The notes under the pieces are model-generated. The model had not been told where the DNA came from, did no database searches, and saw nothing but the letters and a program-made list of their open reading frames with translations. DNA of 64,000 bases from Janthinobacterium aquaticum (GTDB taxonomy: Bacteria; Pseudomonadota; Gammaproteobacteria; Burkholderiales; Burkholderiaceae_D), in NCBI RefSeq assembly GCF_009208565.1, contig NZ_WFLK01000012.1:62001-126000 (forward strand). Reading direction: 5' to 3'. Shown here one piece after another: positions 45,056 to 53,365 of this stretch; position 1 is the first letter of the stretch; the number at the start of each line of letters is the position of its first letter. Made by a program: the position numbers and the translations under genes.

Positions 45056-45163
45056 GGCATCTCCTGAATGATTGTGAATGCGTATTCTCGCGCAAAATCA
45101 ATCAACGCGTGCATGCCCCCTTACGCGTTTTACAATGGCTGTATCAATCAAGGGAAAAATGCG

Positions 45164-46702
45164 ATGGAAATCGAACTCAAACTGCTGCTGGCGCAGGACG
45201 ATGCGCCGCTTTTCGCCGAACATCCGCTGCTCGCTGCCTGCAGCAGCGCGCCGCCGCAATTGCAGGCGCTGCACGATATCTATGTCGATACGCCCGACCT
45301 GCACCTGGCGCGCCACCGGGCCGGTCTGCGCGTGCGCCAGGTGGGTAGTGACTGGCTGCAGACGCTCAAGGCTGGTGGCGACACCAGCGGCGGCCTGCAC
45401 CGGCGCCATGAATGGGAAGGCCCGGTGGCCGGCCCCGTGCCCGAGATCGACGCGCTGCTCGTGCTGGTCAAGCGGCGCGAGCCGGTGCGTGCGCTGCTGC
45501 GTCAGAACGAGGTGAGCGGGGCTCTGCAAACCATCTTTACCACCCGCATCGCACGCGCGGTATGGCAGTTGACGACGCCCGAGGGCGACGCCATCGAATG
45601 CGTGCTGGACCAGGGCGTGATCGAGGCGAACGGCGCCAGCACGCCCGTTTGCGAAGTTGAACTGGAATTGAAAGCTGGTCGCAGCGCCAGCCTGTTCGAT
45701 GTGGCGCTGGCCCTGCAGCAGCAGGTGCCGCTGCGCCTGGGGCAGATCAACAAGGCCGAGCGCGGCTACCGGCTGGCGTTTCCTGCGCTGGCAGGCGCGC
45801 CCAGACCGGAGAAAGCGGCGGCACTCACACTGGACGAGGCCATGTCGCTGGAACAGGCATTCGTGCAGATCGCCGGCAATTGCCTGCAGCAGATCAGCGC
45901 CAATGCCGATGGGGTAGTGGACCATGCCGAAGAAGAAAGCCTGCACCAGATGCGGGTCGGTGTGCGCCGGTTGCGCTCGGCGCTGGGCATGTTTGCGCCG
46001 CTGCTGGCACTGCCCGATGAGCTGCAGCGGGAGTTGAGCTGGCTCTCTGACGCACTTGGTGCTGCGCGCGACTGGGATGTGCTGGCTGGCGCTACGCTGG
46101 AGCAGATCAAAGGCGAAGTCGAGGCCGACATGCTGGCGCCGCTGGTCACGGCGGCGCAGGAACGCGCGCGGCAGGCGCATGCCGATACGGGCGCGGCGCT
46201 GGCCGGGGCGCGCTACACGGCGCTGATGCTGGGCCTGCAGCGCTGGCTGCACGCGCGTGCCTGGCGCAGCGCGTGCACGCGGCGCCAGCTGCGCCGGTTA
46301 GACAAGGCGGCGCCCGGCTTCGCGCGGCGCACGCTGGGCAAGTCGCAGCGCCGGCTGCTGCGTCGTGGCAAAGGGCTGGATCAGGCGGCGCCGGAACAGC
46401 GCCATCGCGTGCGCATTGCGGCAAAAAAAGCGCGCTACGCCACCACCTTTTTTGGCAGCCTGCTGCGCCCGCGCCGCGTGCGCGCCTATGAACGCGACCT
46501 GGGGCGGCTGCAGGATGTGCTGGGCGGCCTGAACGACCTGGAAGTGGCTGACGGTCTGCTGCAAACGCTGGCCGGCGGGGAGCCGGCGCTGGCGCCGCAG
46601 GCCGGCTATGTGCGCGGCTACCTGGCCGCGCGCGCACAGGCTGGTGCGGCGCGCATCGACAAGGCCTGGCGCCGCATCAACGGCGCGCGCCTGCCGTATT
46701 AG
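45164..46702 (+). CDS. CYTH and CHAD domain protein, YgiF type
   Basis: The 512-residue product starts with the CYTH signature MEIELKLLL (ExExK), then HDIYVDTPDLHLARHRAGLRVRQ and CEVELELKAGR, the triphosphate tunnel fold (about 1-205). From about residue 235 a CHAD helical domain follows with EESLHQMRVGVRRLRSALGMF and HRVRIAAKKARYATTFFGSLL, rich in conserved His and Arg for polyphosphate binding. E. coli YgiF with this layout is an inorganic triphosphatase. The ATG at 45164 has AAGGGA upstream. Confidence 0.92.
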   Translation: MEIELKLLLAQDDAPLFAEHPLLAACSSAPPQLQALHDIYVDTPDLHLARHRAGLRVRQVGSDWLQTLKAGGDTSGGLHRRHEWEGPVAGPVPEIDALLVLVKRREPVRALLRQNEVSGALQTIFTTRIARAVWQLTTPEGDAIECVLDQGVIEANGASTPVCEVELELKAGRSASLFDVALALQQQVPLRLGQINKAERGYRLAFPALAGAPRPEKAAALTLDEAMSLEQAFVQIAGNCLQQISANADGVVDHAEEESLHQMRVGVRRLRSALGMFAPLLALPDELQRELSWLSDALGAARDWDVLAGATLEQIKGEVEADMLAPLVTAAQERARQAHADTGAALAGARYTALMLGLQRWLHARAWRSACTRRQLRRLDKAAPGFARRTLGKSQRRLLRRGKGLDQAAPEQRHRVRIAAKKARYATTFFGSLLRPRRVRAYERDLGRLQDVLGGLNDLEVADGLLQTLAGGEPALAPQAGYVRGYLAARAQAGAARIDKAWRRINGARLPY

Positions 46703-46715
46703 CCGGGCTGCCTGC

Positions 46716-47087
46716 TTACAGCTGGCTGTTCTGGCAGCCGGTGCTGGTGCATTCGCGCAGGCGGTTCTGCAGGAACTGCGAGCGCTCGATGGTGGTGCTG
46801 GTGGCGCAATCGAGATTGACATAAAAGGCCGAACCTTCGCGCTTCGAGCACGATTCGTTGCGCTGCTTGATCCACGCCAGCTGGCCGGACTTGAGCGACT
46901 GCTTGCCTTCGGCATTGAGCTTGCCATTGAGCTTTTTGAAGTTCTCGTTGAGTTCCTTGTCCGCTTCCTGGTAGACCTTGTTAAGGCAATACAGACCGTC
47001 GAAATCGTTGCGCGGCTTGTCGCAGGCCGAATTGGCCATGGCGGGACCGGCGCAGCAGACGAGCAGGGCGAGCAGCAGTTTTTTCAT
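46716..47087 (-). CDS. LprI-like (DUF1311) exported protein
   Basis: The 123-residue product has a signal peptide (MKKLLLALLVCCAGPAMA) and a mature part with DFDGLYCLNKVYQEADKELNENFKKLNGKLNAEGKQSLKSGQLAWIKQRNESC, the DUF1311/LprI pattern. Six cysteines remain after the signal peptide, so disulfides are likely. LprI of Mycobacterium inhibits lysozyme; whether this one does is not known. It is convergent with the CYTH-CHAD gene and downstream of the sensor kinase gene on the same strand (61-base gap). Confidence 0.85.
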   Translation of the reverse strand: MKKLLLALLVCCAGPAMANSACDKPRNDFDGLYCLNKVYQEADKELNENFKKLNGKLNAEGKQSLKSGQLAWIKQRNESCSKREGSAFYVNLDCATSTTIERSQFLQNRLRECTSTGCQNSQL

Positions 47088-47148
47088 GGTGGGCTTTCAA
47101 AAATGGGCGGGTAGGTCAATATTACAAGATCGCCAACCATGGCTGCGT

Positions 47149-50139
47149 TCAGTACGCAAGCGGCGCTGGCACCACCACTTCGATCTGCGTGCCCACGCCT
47201 GGCTGGCTGACTATCTCCAGGCTGGCGCCGATGGCGGCGGCGCGCTCGCGCATGCCGGGCAGGCCCCAGTGGCCGGCGCGGTGGCCCGTTTGCGTGACCG
47301 TCTCGTCCAGGCCGCAACCGTCGTCGCGCACGCGCAGCGTAAAGTCATCCTCCCCGTAATACAGTTCCAGCGTGAGCTGCTGCGCTTCGGCATAGCGTGA
47401 AGCGTTGAACAGCGCTTCGCGCGCAATGGCATAGATTTCATCGTGCACGCGCGGCTGCAGCCGGCGCTGGCGTCCGCGTATCTCCGTGCTGAAGGCGTGC
47501 GCACGGTGTTCAGCCAGGCCTTTGCCGAATTGCTGCAGCGCCAGGCTCAGTTCATCGGCCGACGCCGAGGCGCGCAGGTCCATGATCCGGTCGCGCCCTT
47601 CGATCAGCAACTGATCGGCCAGGTTCAGCGTGCCGTCCAGGCGCGCCCGTTCGCGCGTGCCCTTAGGCAGCACATCGACATGCGCATGGAACGACAGGAT
47701 CAGCGCCTGCACGCTTTGCAGCAGCGTGTCGTGCAGCGAGCGGGCGATGCGCGAGCGCTCGTCGAGCCGCTCCTGCAATCGCTCCTGCAGCCGTTCGTGC
47801 AGGCGCCGCGTCAGATGGCGCATGCGCAGCGCCCAGGCGCCATACAGCAGCAGCGCGCCGCCCAGCGCCAGCAGCACCACAAACCACGGCGTTTCCATAA
47901 AGGTTGGCGCGATGCGAAACTCCAGCGTGGCGCCCTGGTGGTTCCAGACCTGGTCCTCATTGGCCGCCACGACCTCGAAACGGTAGTTGCCCGGCGCCAG
48001 ATTGGTATAGCTGGCGTCGCGGTGCAGGCCGGTTTCCTGCCACTGCCGGTCGACGCCGGAAAGGCGGTAGCGCAGGCGCACGCGCTCGGGCATGGACAGG
48101 CTGAGCGCCGTAAAGGCGATCTGCAGATTGCGGCTGCCTTCGGGCAGTTGCAGCAGCGGGCGGCCAGCGATGACATGGCGTACGCCGTCAGACGTCAGCG
48201 ACTCGATCTGCACCGGCGGCGCCAGCGCATTGCGCCGGATATGGTGCGGATCGAGCGTGGCGATGGTGCTGCCGGTAGAGAGCCACAGCAGGCCATCGGC
48301 GCCTTGCATCAGCGTGGGCACCGGGCGTAACTGCGCGGCGTGTCCCTGCAGGCCATCGAGCGCGTCGAAGCGTTCAAAAGGCACGGGCAGGGCAGGCTCG
48401 GCCAGCCAGGCGGCCATGCTCGGTGCGTCAATATGATAGAGCCCGTCGGCACCATGCAGCCACAGGTCACCGGCCGGCAGGCGCACGATGCCCGATATGC
48501 CGCGAAAGGTTTCACCCTGCACGCCGTGCAAGGCGGCAAAGCGGCCTGCCTGGTACAGCGCGACGCCATGTTCGCCGCCGGCCCAGATATGCTCACCGTC
48601 GCGGTACAGCTGCAGCACGGTACCGATCTGCAGTCCATCGGCGCTGCCGATGCGCCGCGTGCTGCGCTTGCCCTCGCCATTGGGCGGCGCTACCTGCGTA
48701 ATGATATTGTCGGCATTGCCCAGCCATAGCGTGCCGTCGGCGCCCAGCACCATGGCCGTTGTCAGCGAGGTGGGCAGCCCGGTCAGCCCACCGTCACGCG
48801 TCCAGCTGCCATGCGCCAGCCGGAACAGGCCGGCGCCGGAGAACGATGCCCACAAGGCGCCGTCGCTTTCCTGCAGCAGGGCCTGGGCGTCGAGGCCATG
48901 CGCTTCGGCCGGCGCGGCCACGGCGGTGACGCGGCCATCGCGCCCGCGCCGGCGCAGGCCCTCGTCATTGCCCAGCCATAGCGTGCCGTCAGCGGCCCAG
49001 TAGCTCGCTGACAGGTGGCCGGGCAGTTCGCGTTTTTGCAGGCCGCTGGCGGTATAGCTGCCGATATCGCCCGCATAGTCGCCGATCCAGACCGAGCCAT
49101 CGGGGCCTGGCAGCATGCCGGGATGGTCAAACGGTTGTGCTACCGCCAGTGTTTTCAGGCGGTTGGGGCGCAGCCGATCCAGCCCGGCGCTGGTGCCGAA
49201 CCACAGATTGCCTTCGCGATCCTGGTAGCTCGATTGCGGCAGCGGTCCGCTGATGCCGTTCTGGCGCGTCAGCCGCTGCGCTGGCGCCATCGGGTCGCCA
49301 GGCACGAACTTGCGCTCGAGCCCGTCGCGCTGCATCAGCCACATCTGGCCGCTGCGGTCAAAGCGCATGCCGGTGCCGTGTGCATCGGGCTTGATGGTTG
49401 TGCCATCGGCTGGCGCCGAGCGGCGCACGCGATAATAATTGTCGCTGGTGTCGACGGCCCAGATGGTGCCGTCCGGCCCTTCGGCCATGCTGGCCAGCAT
49501 GCCGGGGCGCGGCCAGGCGTGGCTGAATGTAACTTTGCCGGGCGGACGAAAAAACACGCCATCGGCGGTGCCCATCCACTGCGTGCCATCGCGTCCGAAC
49601 AGGATCTGGTAGACGCGCCGCGATGGCAGGTTGACGTTTTCGCCCTGCATCTCGAAACGCTGCGCACCCGGCGCCAGGCGCGCCGCGCCATCGCGCGTGC
49701 CGACCCAGATGGCGCCGTCGGGCGCCACTTCGACATGGAATACCGCGCCCGTGGGCAAGCCGTCGGCGGCGCCATAGGTGCGGCTGCTCTGCGGGCGAAA
49801 CACGCTGATGCCGCCCAGTCGGTAACCGACCCACAGCGCGCCGTCGGCGGTGGCGGCCAAGCCCAGCACATTGTTCGACGGCAGGCGATGGCCATACACG
49901 CTGTCGGTGCGCTCGAACTGCACGCCGTCATAGCGGTACAGGCCGATGGCAGTGGCGATCCACAGCCAGCCGTCGCGCCCCTGCGCAAATTTCAGTACAT
50001 CGACCGGTGCCCCTTGCACGGCGCCCCAGGCATTGTGTGTGTAGTCCGATAGCAAAGGCGTGGGAGCGGTTGCGCTACAGAACAGATGCAGTGCCGCCAG
50101 CGGGGCGGCAATCAGGTAGCGCAGCGGTTGAAAAAGCAT
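47149..50139 (-). CDS. Two-component sensor kinase with beta-propeller sensor
   Basis: This large protein has 996 residues: a signal-like N terminus, two seven-bladed propeller halves made of Reg_prop repeats (for example GRDGWLWIATAIGLYRYDGVQF and YQDREGNLWFGTSAGLDRLRPN), then a Y_Y_Y domain (SMPERVRLRYRLSGVDRQWQETGLHRDASYTNLAPGNYRFEVVAANED), one membrane helix (FVVLLALGGALLLYGAWAL) and a HisKA_3 kinase with RSRIARSLHDTLLQSVQALIL (His803) and the HATPase motifs NASRYAEA, DDGCGL, HWGLPGMRERAAAIGA. The usual partner, a NarL-type regulator, is not next to it. Ligands of such propellers are often sugars, but this is unknown here. Confidence 0.92.
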   Translation of the reverse strand: MLFQPLRYLIAAPLAALHLFCSATAPTPLLSDYTHNAWGAVQGAPVDVLKFAQGRDGWLWIATAIGLYRYDGVQFERTDSVYGHRLPSNNVLGLAATADGALWVGYRLGGISVFRPQSSRTYGAADGLPTGAVFHVEVAPDGAIWVGTRDGAARLAPGAQRFEMQGENVNLPSRRVYQILFGRDGTQWMGTADGVFFRPPGKVTFSHAWPRPGMLASMAEGPDGTIWAVDTSDNYYRVRRSAPADGTTIKPDAHGTGMRFDRSGQMWLMQRDGLERKFVPGDPMAPAQRLTRQNGISGPLPQSSYQDREGNLWFGTSAGLDRLRPNRLKTLAVAQPFDHPGMLPGPDGSVWIGDYAGDIGSYTASGLQKRELPGHLSASYWAADGTLWLGNDEGLRRRGRDGRVTAVAAPAEAHGLDAQALLQESDGALWASFSGAGLFRLAHGSWTRDGGLTGLPTSLTTAMVLGADGTLWLGNADNIITQVAPPNGEGKRSTRRIGSADGLQIGTVLQLYRDGEHIWAGGEHGVALYQAGRFAALHGVQGETFRGISGIVRLPAGDLWLHGADGLYHIDAPSMAAWLAEPALPVPFERFDALDGLQGHAAQLRPVPTLMQGADGLLWLSTGSTIATLDPHHIRRNALAPPVQIESLTSDGVRHVIAGRPLLQLPEGSRNLQIAFTALSLSMPERVRLRYRLSGVDRQWQETGLHRDASYTNLAPGNYRFEVVAANEDQVWNHQGATLEFRIAPTFMETPWFVVLLALGGALLLYGAWALRMRHLTRRLHERLQERLQERLDERSRIARSLHDTLLQSVQALILSFHAHVDVLPKGTRERARLDGTLNLADQLLIEGRDRIMDLRASASADELSLALQQFGKGLAEHRAHAFSTEIRGRQRRLQPRVHDEIYAIAREALFNASRYAEAQQLTLELYYGEDDFTLRVRDDGCGLDETVTQTGHRAGHWGLPGMRERAAAIGASLEIVSQPGVGTQIEVVVPAPLAY

Positions 50140-50315
50140 GGGGAGCGGCGATAGAAAGCAGTGGATGCAAAAATCGATTATAGACCAGCCAGTTCGACTG
50201 CGGTCTTGTGTTCAGGCCTCGACGGCAACGCGCACAAGTTGCCAGACAGGCAGTAAAATAGTGACTGGCATGCGAGACAGCAAGGTCATGGGCATGCGGC
50301 CGACAAGGAAACGAT

Positions 50316-50606
50316 ATGCAGGTATTCTGGATGATCTGGGGTGGTGCGGTGGTGGGCATCCTGCTGCTGGCAAGCTGGATTGAAATCAACGGCGCGCGCA
50401 ACGGCTTCCTTGGCGCCAATGGTATTTTTCTGTTTACCAGCGGCTACCTGACGGTGTTCAGCAGCCCGATCCTGTTTGTCGTCACCTGGATCTGGAGCAG
50501 TTTTCTTACCGCACTGCTGGTGTGGGTGACCGGCGCCATCGTGTATGCCGCGCTGTTTGCGCTGATGCTGCAGGTAATCGACAGGCTGACGCGCAAGCCG
50601 TCCTGA
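50316..50606 (+). CDS. Hypothetical inner membrane protein
   Basis: The 96-residue product has about three membrane helices (4-20, 35-60, 65-88) and ends in a basic tail (QVIDRLTRKPS). I do not recognise a family. AAGGAAACGAT precedes the ATG and supports translation. It is divergent from the sensor kinase gene and convergent with the small gene at 50616. Confidence 0.7.
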   Translation: MQVFWMIWGGAVVGILLLASWIEINGARNGFLGANGIFLFTSGYLTVFSSPILFVVTWIWSSFLTALLVWVTGAIVYAALFALMLQVIDRLTRKPS

Positions 50607-50615
50607 GTCGCTCGC

Positions 50616-50804
50616 TTAGAGCGCTGCTTTTTCTTCGGCGCTCAGGCGTTTGGCGCTGACGTAGACCACATGCGTGACCACTTCGCTGACGGCCGGCGCT
50701 TGCGCGGTGCGCAGTGACGGCACCGAAGCGGTGGCCATGCTGGCGGCGGCCGCCACGGCGATAACGGCGATAACGATGGCTTCCATGTATTTGGCGATGT
50801 TCAT
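50616..50804 (-). CDS. Small single-helix membrane protein
   Basis: The 62-residue product starts MNIAKYMEAIVIAVIAVAAAASMATA, one membrane helix or signal anchor, followed by PSLRTAQAPAVSEVVTHVVYVSAKRLSAEEKAAL. No family is recognised. GGGAG seven bases before the ATG at 50804 is a strong ribosome site, which makes it more credible than the longer frame that continues upstream. The gene lies between a membrane protein and the sodB terminator. Confidence 0.65.
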   Translation of the reverse strand: MNIAKYMEAIVIAVIAVAAAASMATASVPSLRTAQAPAVSEVVTHVVYVSAKRLSAEEKAAL

Positions 50805-51022
50805 TTTATGCTCCCTGGTTGGTCTGGTTGACTGTCTTGCGTGCTGCGATGAGTGAACTTTAATATGATCAACCTGGCATCGCCACCGGCATGCGATAAA
50901 ACGTCGAAATGGCGGCACAGGCGGGACCCAGACCGTGATGAAACGCAGTGCCAGCGCAGGTGGCGGCGCCGGTCGACCGGCATCTGCAGCAGGGGCAGTA
51001 ACCAGCAGGGTTCTGCAGCCAT
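50805..51022. other. Intergenic stretch upstream of the small membrane gene
   Basis: About 220 bases lie between the 62-residue gene and the sodB terminator. AT-rich words near 50855-50875 (TTTAATATGATCAACC) could be a promoter for the small gene on the minus strand. I see no other gene or repeat here. Confidence 0.4.
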
Positions 51023-51058
51023 AAAAAAAGAAGCCAGTGCCAGCGGCAAAGGCTTCTT
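51023..51058 (-). terminator. Rho-independent terminator after sodB
   Basis: On the minus strand an 8-bp outer stem (AAGAAGCC / GGCTTCTT) with an inner 4-bp stem (TGCC / GGCA) is followed by a run of T residues. It lies about 50 bases behind the sodB stop. Confidence 0.88.
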
Positions 51059-51066
51059 CTTGCAAC

Positions 51067-51088
51067 ACAGGCCGCAGGGGCGGCCTGT
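51067..51088. repeat. Second hairpin behind sodB
   Basis: Perfect 9-base arms (ACAGGCCGC / GCGGCCTGT) with a 4-base loop lie between the sodB stop and its terminator. No T run follows. It may protect the 3' end of the sodB mRNA. Confidence 0.7.
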
Positions 51089-51107
51089 CGTATCGGCAAA
51101 AACGCGC

Positions 51108-51686
51108 TTACGCGAAGTTCTTGGCGACGAATTCCCAGTTCACCAGGCCCCAGAACGTTTCAACGTACTTGGCGCGCAGGTTGCGGTAGTCGATGTAGTA
51201 GGCGTGTTCCCAGACGTCGCAGGTCAGCAGCGGGGTGTCGCCGGTGGTCAGCGGGCAGCCAGCGTTCGAGGTGTTGACGATGTCAACCGAACCGTCGGCT
51301 TTTTTTACCAGCCAGGTCCAGCCGGAACCGAAGTTGCCGACGCACGACTTGGTGAATTCTTCCTTGAATTTGTCGAACGACGACCATTTTGCGTTGATCG
51401 CGTCAGCCACGGCACCGGTAGGTGCGCCGCCGCCGGCTGGCTTCATGCCGTTCCAGTAGAACGTGTGGTTCCATACCTGGGCTGCATTGTTGAAGATGCC
51501 GCCGGACGATTTCTTGATGATCTCTTCGAGCGACAGGTTCTCGAACTCGGTGCCCTTGATCAGGTTGTTCAGGTTGGTGACATACGCCTGGTGATGCTTG
51601 GCATAGTGGTATTCCAGCGTTTCTTTCGAGATATGTGGCGCCAGGGCGTCCATAGCGTACGGCAGTGGTGGCAGGGTATGTTCCAT
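51108..51686 (-). CDS. sodB: Iron superoxide dismutase
   Basis: SodB converts superoxide to oxygen and hydrogen peroxide in the cytoplasm. The 192-residue protein has the metal ligands His27 ([12 protein letters not shown]), the His of [14 protein letters not shown], and Asp and His of [13 protein letters not shown]. The Gln in NNAAQVWNH and GGAPTG are typical of the Fe type. A Cys in [11 protein letters not shown] is common in this group. Iron-dependent regulation (Fur, small RNA) is usual for sodB but no such site was identified here. Confidence 0.97.
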   Translation of the reverse strand: MEHTLPPLPYAMDALAPHISKETLEYHYAKHHQAYVTNLNNLIKGTEFENLSLEEIIKKSSGGIFNNAAQVWNHTFYWNGMKPAGGGAPTGAVADAINAKWSSFDKFKEEFTKSCVGNFGSGWTWLVKKADGSVDIVNTSNAGCPLTTGDTPLLTCDVWEHAYYIDYRNLRAKYVETFWGLVNWEFVAKNFA

Positions 51687-51826
51687 GTGATGTCCTTTAT
51701 GGTGATTGTTCGGTCAATCCGGCCGCGGCCGGACAGTCGAGCAAAGTATTCTTGCTGAACGAACCACTATTGTAAAGCGGATGGCACTTCGTTGCTGAAG
51801 CGCGCACGCAAATTGTGATATGACGA

Positions 51827-52849
51827 TCAGCCGCGCACGCGGCGCGTGGTTTCGCGCACCACCAGTTCGAGCGGCGGGACAGCGGCGCGCACGGTTTCGC
51901 CGTGGATCAGCCCGAGCAGCGTTTCGGTGGCAATGCGGCCGATATCGTACAGCGGCTGGCGGATGGTGGTCAAAGGCGGGGTGGTATAGGACGAGCCGGG
52001 CAGGTCATCGAAGCCGACCAGCGAAATATCGTCAGGCACGCGGATGCCCTTGCGGTACAGGCACAGGCGCGCGCCGTAGGCCGACAGGTCGTTGGCGGCA
52101 AACACGGCGCTGAACTGCTGCTGCGTGTCGAACAGATGGTTCATCGCCAGCATGCCGCTCGCTTCATGGAAATCGCCCTCGGCCACCAGTTTCGGTTCAA
52201 GCGCGATATCGGCTTCGCGCAGCGCGCGCTGGTAGCCGGCCAGGCGTTCAGCCGCGTCGGTGTTGTTGGCAGGGCCGGCAATAAAGGCAATGCGGCGGTG
52301 CCCCAGTTCGATCAGGTGGCGCACCGCCAGCCAGGCGCCGTATTCGTTGTCGAGCTTGAAGCCGATCGCGCTGGTGGTGGCCAGTTGCCGGCCGGTTGAT
52401 ACCACCGGGCGCTGCAGCGAAAACTCGAGCACGCTGTCGTCCGAAATGCGTCCCGACAGCAGGATAATGCCGTCGACCTTGCGCGCCAGCAGCAGGCGGA
52501 TACGGTCGGCTTCCTCCTGCGCATTCCAGTGGCCGCTGACGATCACCGACGCGTAGCCGGTGTCTTTCAGGCCATCGTCGACGCCGCGCAGGCTTTCATC
52601 GAAAAACGGGCTGGAGATATCCTGCACCACGATGCCGATCGTCATCGAGCGGCCTTTTTTGAGCGCCTGCGCCATCTGGTTGGGTGCAAACTTCATCTGA
52701 GCAATGGCCGCCAGCACGGCGTCACGCTTGTCGTCCGACACCCGCGCCGTGCCGTTGAGAATGCGTGACACCGTGCTGGGCGAGACGCCAGCCTGGCGCG
52801 CCACGTCGAGCAGGGTGGAAGGTGGGGCGGCGTGGCTGGTGTCGTTCAA
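51827..52849 (-). CDS. LacI-family transcriptional repressor of the sugar locus
   Basis: The 340-residue product has the LacI helix-turn-helix TLLDVARQAGVSPSTVSRILNGT (about residues 12-34), the hinge helix region PNQMAQALKKGRSMTIGIVVQD and a periplasmic-binding-protein fold for the inducer. There is no ATG at the N terminus: TTG at 52849 with AGGA six bases upstream is the best start; the frame continues upstream without family similarity. It is divergent from the binding-protein gene. A near-perfect copy of the operator lies 38 bases before its own start (52888-52901), suggesting autoregulation. Confidence 0.9.
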   Translation of the reverse strand: MNDTSHAAPPSTLLDVARQAGVSPSTVSRILNGTARVSDDKRDAVLAAIAQMKFAPNQMAQALKKGRSMTIGIVVQDISSPFFDESLRGVDDGLKDTGYASVIVSGHWNAQEEADRIRLLLARKVDGIILLSGRISDDSVLEFSLQRPVVSTGRQLATTSAIGFKLDNEYGAWLAVRHLIELGHRRIAFIAGPANNTDAAERLAGYQRALREADIALEPKLVAEGDFHEASGMLAMNHLFDTQQQFSAVFAANDLSAYGARLCLYRKGIRVPDDISLVGFDDLPGSSYTTPPLTTIRQPLYDIGRIATETLLGLIHGETVRAAVPPLELVVRETTRRVRG

Positions 52850-52887
52850 GGCAGATCCTGGATTCAAGTGGCAGGCTTTCAGTGTTC

Positions 52888-52901
52888 TGAAAACCTTTTC
52901 A
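52888..52901. promoter_or_regulatory. Operator-like palindrome in the lacI leader
   Basis: TGAAAACCTTTTCA differs in one base from the perfect palindrome found twice upstream of the binding-protein gene. It stands 38 bases before the TTG start of the LacI gene, where a bound repressor could limit its own expression. Confidence 0.7.
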
Positions 52902-53020
52902 GGGTAGCGTATCACATTGCGGGCTGGGCTGGGAGGAGAGATAGCTGCCGCCCGCCGTAACCTCAACGCTGCAAATGCCGGTTGCAGAATCGCCTGGTCG
53001 CATCCTGATGCGCAGATCAC

Positions 53021-53116
53021 GTAGGTCGGATTAGCGCGCAGCGCGTAATCCGACAACATTGTTGGCGTCAACGGTATTGTCGGATTACGGCCCCTGCGGA
53101 GCCTAATCCGACCTAC
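53021..53116. repeat. REP pair between lacI and the sugar operon
   Basis: REP 1 (53021-53057) and REP 2 (53076-53116) are inverted copies separated by a short linker (ATTGTTGGCGTCAACGGT). Arms are GTCGGATTA / TAATCCGAC with GC-rich middles. They lie between the lacI leader operator and the upstream operator of the sugar operon. Confidence 0.9.
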
Positions 53117-53163
53117 GCGTTCTCCTGAATGCGTTGAGGGTAGCAAGATCATCAACCGTAATT

Positions 53164-53177
53164 TGAAAACGTTTTCA
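53164..53177. promoter_or_regulatory. Upstream LacI-type operator
   Basis: TGAAAACGTTTTCA is a perfect 14-base palindrome of the LacI/GalR kind (central CG). It lies 113 bases upstream of the -35 element. Its centre is 154 bases from the centre of the proximal operator, which would allow repression by DNA looping. Confidence 0.8.
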
Positions 53178-53276
53178 TAAAAAACAACAGCAATTTTTTT
53201 TCTATCTTCATAGGAGAAAAGGCTTGCAAGCGTGCCGTCAGACAAGTCCGATAAAATAAAATGACAACATTTTTGG

Positions 53277-53305
53277 TTGACTTGCGTTTTATTGCGGTGT
53301 TAAAT
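53277..53305 (+). promoter_or_regulatory. Sigma70 promoter of the sugar operon
   Basis: TTGACT (53277-53282) and TTAAAT (53300-53305) stand 17 bases apart, close to the consensus. Transcription would start near 53312, just before the proximal operator. Confidence 0.75.
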
Positions 53306-53317
53306 GAAGCCATGTTG

Positions 53318-53331
53318 TGAAAACGTTTTCA
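53318..53331. promoter_or_regulatory. Proximal LacI-type operator
   Basis: A second perfect copy of TGAAAACGTTTTCA begins about six bases after the predicted transcription start and 35 bases before the ATG of the binding-protein gene. A repressor bound here would block initiation or early elongation. Confidence 0.85.
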
Positions 53332-53365
53332 AAATAGAAGACGCTCAAAAACGGAGACAAAATCA

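Noticed and set aside
52850-53245. N-terminal extension of the LacI reading frame
   Set aside because: It runs through the operator and the REP pair and lacks similarity to LacI proteins; TTG at 52849 with a ribosome site is better.
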